Source: Prado023 sp963788325 (GTDB lineage Bacteria > Actinomycetota > Actinomycetes > S36-B12 > CAIYMF01). From it: DNA of 64,000 bases. This document shows positions 9,258-17,052 of this stretch, one piece after another. Location: positions 30,516-94,515 of the forward strand of contig CAWBGJ010000011.1 in NCBI GenBank assembly GCA_963788325.1, read 5' to 3'. Positions within the stretch are counted from its first letter, which is position 1, and each line of letters starts with the position of its first letter. The translations under genes and the position numbers were made by a program. The notes under the pieces are model-generated. The model saw only the letters and a list, made by a program, of their open reading frames with translations, was not told the origin of the DNA and ran no database searches.

Positions 9258-11525
9258 CTACACGCTCATGTGGAAGGTGCGGTCGATGACGTCCTGCTGC
9301 TGCTCGCGGGTCAGTCGCACGAAGTTCACCGCGTAGCCCGAGACCCGGATGGTCAGCTGCGGGTAGTTGATGGGGTTCTCCATGGCGTCGAGGAGCATCT
9401 CGCGGTTGAGCACGTTGACGTTCATGTGGAACCCGCGGCTTTCGACGTAGCCGTCGAGGACGCCGATCAGGTTGTCGATGCGCTCCTGCTCGGTCTTGCC
9501 CAGGCCTGAGGGGATCACCGAGGCGGTCATCGAGATGCCGTCCTGGGCGTCGGCGTAGGGCAGGTGCGCCACGGACAGCGCGGCGGGGATCAGGCCCTTG
9601 TGGTCACGACCGTGCATCGGGTTGGCCCCCGGGGCGAAGGGCTCGCCGGCCTTGCGACCGTCCGGGGTGGACCCGGTGTTGGCGCCGTAGACGACGTTGG
9701 AGGTGATGGTGAGCACCGACTGGGTGTGCCGCGCGTCCCGGTAGGCGGGGAAAGCGCGGACCTTGTCCATGAATGCGGTCACGATGTGCGCGGCGATGTC
9801 ATCGACACGCGCGTCGTTGTTGCCGAACGCGGGGTACTCGCCGTCCAGCTCGAACTCCGTGATGAGGCCGGTCTCGTCGCGCACCGGGTGCACACCGGCG
9901 TACTTGATCGCCGACAGCGAGTCGGCCACGATCGACAGACCGGCGATGCCGCACGCGAGCGTGCGCTCGGGGTCGTAGTCGTGCAGCGCCATCTCGAGGC
10001 GCTCGTAGGCGTACTTGTCGTGCATGTAGTGGATGATGTTCAGGGCGTTGACGTAGGTGTCGGCCAGCCAGGTCATGGCGGTGTCGAAGCGCTCCCAGAC
10101 GTCGTCGTAGTCCAGGGTGTCGGCTGCGATCGGCTCGCCGAGGTCGATGACCTTCTTGCCCGTGATCTCGTCCCGACCGCCGTTGATGGCGTAGAGCAGG
10201 GTCTTGGCCAGGTTGACCCGGGCGCCGAAGAACTGCATCCGCTTGCCGACCGGCATGCTCGACACGCAGCAGGCGATCGCGCAGTCGTCCCCGCCGGTGT
10301 TGAACTCGCGCAGCAGGTCGTCGGACTCGTACTGGATGGCCGAGGTGTCGATGGAGACCTTGGCGCAGAACTCCTTGAAGCCGGTGGGCAGCGCCGGCGA
10401 CCACAGGACAGTGAGGTTCGGCTCGGGCGCCGGGCCGAGGTTGTAGAGAGTCTGCAGGAACCGGAACGACGAGCGGGTCACCAGGGGTCGGCCGTCGTAG
10501 CCCATGCCACCGATCGACTCGGTGACCCAGGTCGGGTCGCCGGAGAACAGCGCGTCATAGGCCGGGGTGCGCAGGAAGCGCACCATCCGCAGCTTGATCA
10601 CGAAGTCGTCGACCAGCTCCTGGGCCCCCTGCTCGGTCAGCGTCCCGGCCTCGATGTCGCGCTGCAGGAAGACGTCGAGGAAGGTCGACACCCGGCCCAG
10701 GCTCATGGCCGCGCCGTTCTGCTCCTTGATCGAGCCCAGGTAGGCCATGTACAGCCACTGGATGGCCTCCTGGGCGGTGACCGCCGGGCGGCGCAGGTCC
10801 AGGCCGTGCATCTCGCCGAGCTCGACCAACTCGCCCAGGGCACGGATCTGCTCGGAGAGCTCCTCGCGGTCACGGATCACCGCGTCGGAGGACAGCCGGT
10901 CATCCAAGCTGGCCTTCTCGGCCTTCTTCGCAGCCACCAGCCTGTCGACCCCGTATAGGGCCACACGCCGGTAGTCGCCGATGATCCGCCCGCGGCCGTA
11001 CGCATCCGGCAGCCCGGTGACGACATGGCTCGAACGAGCCGCCATGATCGCCGGCGTGTAGGCGTCGAAGACGCCCTGGTTGTGGGTCTTGCGGTACTTG
11101 GTGAAGATCTCCCCGATGCGCGGGTCCGGCTCGTAGCCGTAGGCCTTCAGCCCGTTCTCGACCATCCGGTAGCCGCCGTTGGGCATGATCGCGCGCTTGA
11201 GCGGGGCGTCGGTCTGCAGGCCGACGATCAGCTCAGGGATGTCCGGCGTGATCCGACCCGGGGCGTGCGAGGTGATGGTGCTCGGGGTGTGCGGATCCAC
11301 ATCAAGGATGCCGCGCTCCAGCTCGACGACCATCAGGTCGGCCACGAACCGCCACAACGACTCGGTGCGCTCGGTCGGGCCGGCGAGGAAGGAGGCGTCG
11401 CCCTCGTAGGGCGTGTAGTTGCCGCGGATGAACCCCGCGACGTCGACCGCCTCGCGCCACGGGCCGTCGTCGAACCCCGCCCAAGGATCGGAGCTGGTGG
11501 TCGGTCGGTCAGCTGCAATGGTCAT
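9258..11525 (-). CDS. pflB: pyruvate formate-lyase (formate C-acetyltransferase)
   Basis: 755-residue glycyl-radical enzyme that converts pyruvate plus CoA to acetyl-CoA and formate. The catalytic cysteine pair sits in CAIACCVSSM (about residue 421), followed by GKRMQFFGARVNLAKTLLYA. The glycyl-radical site is RVSGYAVNFVRL near the C-terminus. Length is that of E. coli PflB. The ATG has AAGGAG four bases upstream. Only 60 bases separate it from adhE and no promoter like that of adhE is present, so transcription probably reads through from the adhE leader. The enzyme is oxygen-sensitive, which implies an anaerobic or microaerobic phase in the life of this organism. Confidence 0.95.
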   Translation of the reverse strand: MTIAADRPTTSSDPWAGFDDGPWREAVDVAGFIRGNYTPYEGDASFLAGPTERTESLWRFVADLMVVELERGILDVDPHTPSTITSHAPGRITPDIPELIVGLQTDAPLKRAIMPNGGYRMVENGLKAYGYEPDPRIGEIFTKYRKTHNQGVFDAYTPAIMAARSSHVVTGLPDAYGRGRIIGDYRRVALYGVDRLVAAKKAEKASLDDRLSSDAVIRDREELSEQIRALGELVELGEMHGLDLRRPAVTAQEAIQWLYMAYLGSIKEQNGAAMSLGRVSTFLDVFLQRDIEAGTLTEQGAQELVDDFVIKLRMVRFLRTPAYDALFSGDPTWVTESIGGMGYDGRPLVTRSSFRFLQTLYNLGPAPEPNLTVLWSPALPTGFKEFCAKVSIDTSAIQYESDDLLREFNTGGDDCAIACCVSSMPVGKRMQFFGARVNLAKTLLYAINGGRDEITGKKVIDLGEPIAADTLDYDDVWERFDTAMTWLADTYVNALNIIHYMHDKYAYERLEMALHDYDPERTLACGIAGLSIVADSLSAIKYAGVHPVRDETGLITEFELDGEYPAFGNNDARVDDIAAHIVTAFMDKVRAFPAYRDARHTQSVLTITSNVVYGANTGSTPDGRKAGEPFAPGANPMHGRDHKGLIPAALSVAHLPYADAQDGISMTASVIPSGLGKTEQERIDNLIGVLDGYVESRGFHMNVNVLNREMLLDAMENPINYPQLTIRVSGYAVNFVRLTREQQQDVIDRTFHMSV

Positions 11526-11585
11526 GTCACTCCTTGAAGTCGCTGGATCGGTGCGCTGAAGGTGCCCCTAGTAATGAGCGGATCA

Positions 11586-14366
11586 CTACCAGCCCCCGCC
11601 CTGGCCCGTGGCACTGGGATCTGGCTTCTTCGCGCTACTCCGCCGGTGCCTCTTCTCGGGCTCCTCGCCTTGCGGCTGCTGCGGTTCGGCCGCCTCTTCT
11701 TCGGGCTCGGGCGCCTTCGCCTCGGCGGCGTGCCGGGCGAGGATGTCGTCGCGGCGGACGCCGTAGTAGCAGGCCTCCATCATCTGCTTCATGTGCTCGA
11801 GGGTGGCGATGCGCGGGTTGGCCGGCGCGCACTGGTCCTCGAAGGACCGCATTGCCAGGACGTCGAGCGAACTCATGAATGCTTCCTCGTCGATGCCCAT
11901 CTCCTTGAAGGAGCCCGGCATGCCGAGCCGCGAACGTAGCTGCTCGCAGGCACTGGCGTAGGACTCGACGCCCTCTTCGGGGGTGCTGGCGGGGAGGCCG
12001 AGTTCCCGGGCGATGCGCTGGAACCGCTCCGGTGCTGTGTATGTCTCGTACTTGGGCCAGCTGTTGAACTTGGTCGGGATCTGGCCGTTGTAGCGGATGG
12101 CTTCGGCCAGGAACACGGCGTTCGTGCGACCGTGGATCTGCTTGAACGTCGAGCCGCACGTGTGGGACATCGCGTGCACCACACCGAGGAACGCGTTGCC
12201 GAACGCCATGCCGGCGATCGTCGCCGCGTTGTGCATGGTCTCGCGGGCGTCGCGATCGTTCTCGAGGACCGACTTCTCGATGTTGGCGAAGATCAGCTTG
12301 ATCGCCTGCAGCGCCATGCCATCGGTGAAGTCGTTGGCGTAGACGGATACGAACGCCTCGGTGGCGTGGGTGAGGGCGTCCATGCCCGAGTCGGCCGCGA
12401 CGAACGACGGCATCAACTCAGTGAGGTTCGGGTCGACGATGGCCACAGTGGGCGTCAGTGCGTAGTCCGCGAGCGGGTACTTGAACCCGGTCTCCGGGTC
12501 GCCGATGACCGCGAAGGGAGTGACCTCAGCGCCGGTTCCCGACGTGGTCGGGATGCAGATGAGCTTGGCCAGGTCCCCGAGTGGCGGGAACTTGAAGGCC
12601 CGCTTGCGGACGTCGAGGTACTTCTCCCGCAGGTCGGCGAAGTCGATGTCTGGGTGCTCATAGAGCAGCCACATGATCTTGGCCGCGTCCATGGGCGAGC
12701 CGCCGCCGAGGGCGATGATCGTGTCCGGCTTGAACGCCCGCATGGTCTCGGCGCCCTTGAGGACGGTGCCGATGCTCGGCTCGGGCTCGACGTCGTCGTA
12801 GACCTGGATCATGACGTCGTTCGCGCGCCGCTTGAGCACGTCGCGGATCTTGTCGACGAACCCGAGGCGGGTCATGTTGTGGTCGGTGACGATCGTGACC
12901 CGCTCGACGTTCTTCATGTCCGTGAGGTACCGGATCGCGTTGGGCTCGAAGTAGGTCTTGCCCGGAACCTTGAACCACTGCAGGTTGTTGGTCCTGGCTC
13001 CGATGCGCTTGATGTTCAAGAGGTTCACCGCCGAGACGTTGTTGGACACGGAGTTGCGGCCGTAGGAGCCGCAACCCAGAGTGAGTGAGGGGATGAAGGC
13101 GTTGTAGACGTCACCGATGCCGCCGAGCGAGGTTGGTGAGTTGGCGATGATCCGGACCGCGCTGCAGCGCTTGCCGAACTCCTCGATGAGTTCCTTGTCC
13201 TCGGTGTGGATCGCCGCGGAGTGACCGAGGCCGTCGAACCTGACCATGGCCACAGCCATGTCCAGTGCCTCTTCCCGTGTGGATGCCTTGAGCACCGCGA
13301 GCACCGGCGCGAGCTTCTCACGGGTGAGCGGCTCGATGGGTCCGACGCCCCCGGTCACCTCGGCGAGCAGCACGGTGGTGTCCTCTGGGACGGTGAAGCC
13401 CGCGTTCTCAGCGATCCAGACAGGGGACTGGCCGACAACGCTCGCGTTGAGCTTGGCGCCAGCGCAGTTCTTCGCGCCGGCCGACGCGCCGAAGATGAAC
13501 TTCTCGAGCTTCGTCTTCTCCTCGGGGGTGCACAGGTAGGCGTGCAGGCGCTGGAACTCGGCCATCGCGGCGTCATAGATGGACGCGTCGATGATCGCAG
13601 CCTGCTCTGAGGCGCACACCATGCCGTTGTCGAAGTTCTTGCTCAGCACGATGTCGGTGACCGCGCGGCCCAGCTTGGCGCTGGCCTCGATGTAGGCCGG
13701 CACGTTGCCCGCGCCGACGCCGAGGGCGGGCTTGCCGCAGGAGTACGCGGCCCGCACCATCGCGTTGCCTCCGGTGGCCAGGATCAGCGCCACGCCCGGG
13801 TGCTCCATGAGCTTGCCGGTGTTTTCGATCGACGGCGTCTCGACCCACTGGATGCAGTTCTCCGGCGCTCCCGCGGCGATGGCCGCGTCACGGACGATCT
13901 CGGCTGCCTGCATCGAACAGCTCTGGGCGGCCGGGTGGAACGCGAAAACGATCGGGCAGCGGGTCTTCAGTGCGATCAGTGACTTGAAGATCGCCGTCGA
14001 GGTCGGGTTGGTCACCGGGGTGATCCCGGCGACGACACCGACCGGTTCGGCGATCTCGATGATTCCCAGGACGTCGTCGCGGGAGATGATGCCCACGGTC
14101 TTGGTGTTGCGCATCGAGTGCGTGACGTTCTCACAGGTGAAGATGTTCTTGGTGGCCTTGTCCTCGAACACGCCCCGGCCGGTCTCTTCCACTGCGGCCA
14201 GGGCCAACTGGCCGTGCTTGTTCAGGGCCGCGACTGAGGCCTTCTTCACGATGTGATCAACGGCCGCCTGGTCCAGCTTCTCGTACTCGAGCAGTGCGAC
14301 GTTCGCGCGCGCTACCAGGGTGTCGATCTCGTCGGCGCCGGCTGGCATCTCAGGTTGGGGATTCAC
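11586..14366 (-). CDS. adhE: bifunctional acetaldehyde-CoA/alcohol dehydrogenase
   Basis: 926-residue AdhE that reduces acetyl-CoA to ethanol in two NADH-dependent steps and regenerates NAD during fermentation. The N-terminal aldehyde dehydrogenase domain has the catalytic cysteine in FDNGMVCASEQ. The C-terminal iron alcohol dehydrogenase has GGGSPMDAAKIMW, IPTTSGTGAEVTPF and the histidine-rich metal site (DALTHATEAF, VVHAMSHTCGS). After the last conserved block, YYGVRRDDILARH, a tail of about 50 residues follows, first acidic then basic, absent from the 891-residue E. coli protein. The GTG at 14366 follows GAGGAG by six bases. The longer reading to 14501 translates the promoter and is rejected. 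It is first in the operon with pflB, pflA and focA. Confidence 0.94.
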   Translation of the reverse strand: MNPQPEMPAGADEIDTLVARANVALLEYEKLDQAAVDHIVKKASVAALNKHGQLALAAVEETGRGVFEDKATKNIFTCENVTHSMRNTKTVGIISRDDVLGIIEIAEPVGVVAGITPVTNPTSTAIFKSLIALKTRCPIVFAFHPAAQSCSMQAAEIVRDAAIAAGAPENCIQWVETPSIENTGKLMEHPGVALILATGGNAMVRAAYSCGKPALGVGAGNVPAYIEASAKLGRAVTDIVLSKNFDNGMVCASEQAAIIDASIYDAAMAEFQRLHAYLCTPEEKTKLEKFIFGASAGAKNCAGAKLNASVVGQSPVWIAENAGFTVPEDTTVLLAEVTGGVGPIEPLTREKLAPVLAVLKASTREEALDMAVAMVRFDGLGHSAAIHTEDKELIEEFGKRCSAVRIIANSPTSLGGIGDVYNAFIPSLTLGCGSYGRNSVSNNVSAVNLLNIKRIGARTNNLQWFKVPGKTYFEPNAIRYLTDMKNVERVTIVTDHNMTRLGFVDKIRDVLKRRANDVMIQVYDDVEPEPSIGTVLKGAETMRAFKPDTIIALGGGSPMDAAKIMWLLYEHPDIDFADLREKYLDVRKRAFKFPPLGDLAKLICIPTTSGTGAEVTPFAVIGDPETGFKYPLADYALTPTVAIVDPNLTELMPSFVAADSGMDALTHATEAFVSVYANDFTDGMALQAIKLIFANIEKSVLENDRDARETMHNAATIAGMAFGNAFLGVVHAMSHTCGSTFKQIHGRTNAVFLAEAIRYNGQIPTKFNSWPKYETYTAPERFQRIARELGLPASTPEEGVESYASACEQLRSRLGMPGSFKEMGIDEEAFMSSLDVLAMRSFEDQCAPANPRIATLEHMKQMMEACYYGVRRDDILARHAAEAKAPEPEEEAAEPQQPQGEEPEKRHRRSSAKKPDPSATGQGGGW

Positions 14367-14394
14367 AATGGGCTCCTCGGTGGGTGGCTTGGAG

Positions 14395-14495
14395 GGCTGC
14401 GATCGTGCTGTGCCGAGTTCGCGGGGGGAGTCCCGATCACGCCGACAAGGGGAGACTAGCAGAGCGCTGCACACCTGTCCAGCACAAATGTGCAC
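14395..14495 (-). promoter_or_regulatory. leader C: shared operator, promoter and conserved 5' UTR of adhE-pfl
   Basis: Read leftward: the 28-bp element at 14468-14495 begins GTGCACATTTGTG, contains CTGGACA and ends TGTGCA. TGGACA (14476-14481) is the -35, with a 17-bp spacer to TAGTCT (14453-14458). The transcript starts about TTGTCGGCGTGATCGGGAC and keeps CCGCGAACTCGGC and GATCGCAGCCC, matching leaders A and B. The outer hexamers TGCACA and TGTGCA form an inverted repeat. Confidence 0.82.
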
Positions 14496-14656
14496 CCGCA
14501 CCTCGCATTACAGCAGGAGGCCCCCGGAATCGGATCCAGGAGGGAGCCGATCTCTGATCAGGGCGAGAGGCCGGGTCGCATCCATCTCGTCGTCGGCGCC
14601 CGATGCGGGACTGTGCGCGAGCTGGGCGCCATTCCTTCCGCGAATCGCTGGTGGTG

Positions 14657-16165
14657 TCAGGTCCCTGCCGCCGCGAGCGGCAGGGACACCGTGACCTGGC
14701 ATCCCTGGCCCTCCGTGGTGTCAAGGTCCAAGCGGCCTCCGTGCGCGGCGACGATGGCGGCCACGATGGACAGGCCCAGTCCCGACCCGCCGTCGGCCCG
14801 TGAGCGGGCGGCATCCGCGCGGTAGAAGCGCTCGAAGGCCCGCGCCGCCACTGCGGGCGGCATCCCCGGACCGTGGTCGACGACCGCGAACTGCGCCCAC
14901 CCCGGCCGTCCATCGGCGGCCGCGATGGTCTCGATCCGCACGTCGACCGGCCGGTCCGCCGGGGAGTACCGCAGCGCATTGGACAGCAGGTTGTCCACCA
15001 CCTGTCGCAGCCGCAGGGGATCCCCGGGCACGGACAATCCCACAGCCGGGTCGGTGACGTGCACCACGAGTTCGCGTTCCGGGGCGGCCGCGTGTGCTGC
15101 GGTCACCGCATCCGTCACGAGGTCCACCAGGTCCACGTCGGTGATCTCCAGCGGCCGCTGCTGGTCCAGCCGCGCCAGGAGCAGGAGATCGTCGACCAGG
15201 ATGCCCATGCGCGCGGCCTCCGCCTCGATCCGCGACATGGCGTCGTCGAGGGGTGGCCCCTGTTCGACTGCCCCGATGCGGTACAGCTCGGCGAACCCAC
15301 GTACTGAGGTCAGCGGGGTGCGCAGCTCATGTCCGGCGTCGGCGACGAACTGGCGCATCCGGGCCTCCGAGGCCTGCGCCCGCACCGCGGAGTCCCGTGC
15401 CGCCAGCTCAGAGGCCTGCTGTGCTGCCAGCGCGCCGGCGAGGTCGTCGACCATGGTGTTGAAGGAGTGGGCCAGGCTGCCGACCTCGGTGCGCGGGTCG
15501 GAGGCGGGTGCCCGCCGGTCGAGGTCTCCAGCCGCGATCGCGGCGGCAGTCTCCTCCACGACCTCCAGGGGGCGCAGGCTGCGCCGGATCAGGACCCGGC
15601 CGGTGACGCCCAGCACGAGGAGCACCAGCGCTCCGATGGCGAGTTCGATCAGGATCAGGCGGTTCACCGTGGCGTCGATGCCGCCGATGTCCTGGGCCAC
15701 CGTCACCGAGCCCGAGCCGTTGTCCAGCGGTGCGGTGAGCACGCGCCAGCGGGTGTCGCCGGACTCCGAGTCGACGACGTAGCTCTGTCCGGCACGTGCG
15801 CTGGCCTCGGCCACGGTCAAGTCTGGGATCTCCGGGGGGTCGGAGACTGTCTCGGACTGCGCGGACAGCTCGTGCGTCGAGCCGGTTGCATCCGAGACGC
15901 GCACGTACATCACGTCCCCGCCCACCGGCCCCGGTCGGGGTGGTCCGAACGGGTCGTCCGGGAACGGGCGTGGTTCGGCGACAGTCCTGGGTTGGATCAT
16001 GTCCGCGAGGTTGCGGTCGACCTGGTTGAACAGGTACCCCCGCAGGGCGGCCACTGTGGCCGCGCCGGCGAGCAGCAGCGCCGCGGCGACCAGCAGCAGG
16101 AGCAGCCCCACGAGGCGGGAGCGCAGAGGTGCGGCCTGCAGGCGTGCCTCCAGCGGGCCGGGCAT
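14657..16165 (-). CDS. PhoR-like sensor histidine kinase
   Basis: 502-residue membrane kinase: N-terminal transmembrane helix (residues about 20-42), extracytoplasmic sensor of about 120 residues, second helix (LAIGALVLLVLGVTG), HAMP domain, HisKA box with phospho-histidine DAGHELRTPLTSVRGF, and HATPase with N-box DNLLSNALRYSP and G-box GGSGLGLSIVAAI. Its ATG overlaps the stop of the response regulator by one base (TGATG), so the two are coupled. It should phosphorylate that partner. The stimulus cannot be read from sequence. A short inverted repeat lies inside its 3' end. Confidence 0.9.
   Translation of the reverse strand: MPGPLEARLQAAPLRSRLVGLLLLLVAAALLLAGAATVAALRGYLFNQVDRNLADMIQPRTVAEPRPFPDDPFGPPRPGPVGGDVMYVRVSDATGSTHELSAQSETVSDPPEIPDLTVAEASARAGQSYVVDSESGDTRWRVLTAPLDNGSGSVTVAQDIGGIDATVNRLILIELAIGALVLLVLGVTGRVLIRRSLRPLEVVEETAAAIAAGDLDRRAPASDPRTEVGSLAHSFNTMVDDLAGALAAQQASELAARDSAVRAQASEARMRQFVADAGHELRTPLTSVRGFAELYRIGAVEQGPPLDDAMSRIEAEAARMGILVDDLLLLARLDQQRPLEITDVDLVDLVTDAVTAAHAAAPERELVVHVTDPAVGLSVPGDPLRLRQVVDNLLSNALRYSPADRPVDVRIETIAAADGRPGWAQFAVVDHGPGMPPAVAARAFERFYRADAARSRADGGSGLGLSIVAAIVAAHGGRLDLDTTEGQGCQVTVSLPLAAAGT
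14661..14687 (-). terminator. possible hairpin at the 3' end of the kinase gene
   Basis: Perfect 10-bp arms (GTCCCTGCCG at 14661 and its complement at 14678-14687) with a 7-nt loop. It lies inside the last codons of the kinase and upstream of leader C on the same strand, where a terminator would insulate adhE. Because it is in coding sequence, chance is possible. Confidence 0.4.
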
Positions 16166-16911
16166 CAGGACCCCCGCGGCACGCGCAGGACGTAGCCGAC
16201 ACCGCGCACCGTGTGTAGCAGGCGGGGTTCGGTGGTGTCGATCTTGCGGCGCAGGTAGGAGATGTAGGACTCCACGACCGTTGCCTCACCGCCGAAGTCG
16301 TAGTGCCACACGTGGTCGAGGATCTGGGACTTCGACATCACCCGTCCCTGGTTGGCGATAAGGAAGCGCAGCAGCTTGAACTCCGTGGGCGAGAGGTCCA
16401 CCGACTGGCCGGACTTGAACACCTCATGGGCGTCCTCGTCGAGCTCGATGTCGGCGAAGACCATCCGCTCGGACCCTGGTTGGGGGGCCAGACCGGCGCG
16501 CCGCAGGATCGCACGGATGCGCGCCAGGACCTCGCCGAGGCTGAACGGCTTTGTCACGTAGTCGTCGGCACCGAGGGTCAGGCCGGTGACCCGATCCTCG
16601 ACCGCGTCGCGCGCGGTGAGGAAGAGCACCGGGGCGTGGTGGCCCTCCTGGCGCATCCTGCGCACGACCTCGAACCCGTCGAGGCCGGGCATCATCACGT
16701 CGAGGACCACGAGGTCCGGCGAGATCCGCGCGACCTGAGCCAGCGCCTGGGTCCCGTTGATCGCGGTGTGCACCTCGAAGCCGGAGAACCGGAGACTGGC
16801 CGACAGGAGCTCCACGATGTTCGGCTCGTCGTCGACGACAAGCAGGCGGGCTTCCGGCTCGGTGCTTGGCGTGGGCGGCACAGGGAGGTCGGCGAGGTTC
16901 ACGTGCCCCAT
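16165..16911 (-). CDS. PhoP-like OmpR-family response regulator
   Basis: 248-residue DNA-binding regulator. The receiver domain has the acidic pair VVDDEPNIVELL, the phospho-aspartate in LVVLDVMMPGLDGF (about residue 71) and the conserved lysine in DDYVTKPFSL. The C-terminal winged helix reads LSPTEFKLLRFL, ILDHVWHYDFGG and SYLRRKIDTTEP. These blocks closely resemble mycobacterial PhoP, more than a generic OmpR protein. I chose the ATG at 16911; the longer upstream reading is intergenic. The upstream intergenic contains repeats matching the known PhoP box, so autoregulation and control of the divergent glycosyltransferase operon are likely. Confidence 0.88.
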   Translation of the reverse strand: MGHVNLADLPVPPTPSTEPEARLLVVDDEPNIVELLSASLRFSGFEVHTAINGTQALAQVARISPDLVVLDVMMPGLDGFEVVRRMRQEGHHAPVLFLTARDAVEDRVTGLTLGADDYVTKPFSLGEVLARIRAILRRAGLAPQPGSERMVFADIELDEDAHEVFKSGQSVDLSPTEFKLLRFLIANQGRVMSKSQILDHVWHYDFGGEATVVESYISYLRRKIDTTEPRLLHTVRGVGYVLRVPRGS

Positions 16912-16947
16912 TCTGGGTGGCTCTGGTTCCAGGAGTCTGGCAGTTTC

Positions 16948-17029
16948 CTGTGAGAACCCTGTGAATGTTGCTCGGTCGGTTCCGCGGCACTCGCGTGATC
17001 GACACAGGGTCCTCACAGCCTTCTCACAG
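16948..17029. promoter_or_regulatory. two inverted pairs of PhoP-box-like direct repeats
   Basis: On the + strand CTCACAG occurs at 17012-17018 and 17023-17029 (11-bp period), reading TCACAGC, four bases, TCACAGG. On the - strand the mirror pair lies at 16948-16965 (CTGTGAG and CTGTGAA, also 11-bp period). Mycobacterial PhoP is known to bind two TCACAGC heptamers with a 4-bp spacer. The sites lie between the divergent regulator and glycosyltransferase genes. Confidence 0.75.
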
Positions 17030-17052
17030 GTACGTCCCGTTGTCTTGACGTC

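Noticed and set aside
14440..14500. Rex or FNR/CRP site as the basis of the shared leader
   Set aside because: The element lacks the TTGTGA-N6-TCACAA and TTGAT-N4-ATCAA patterns; only a partial TTGTG is present.
14367..14501. N-terminal extension of AdhE to 14501
   Set aside because: Same reason: the added codons are leader C, and GTG 14366 follows GAGGAG.
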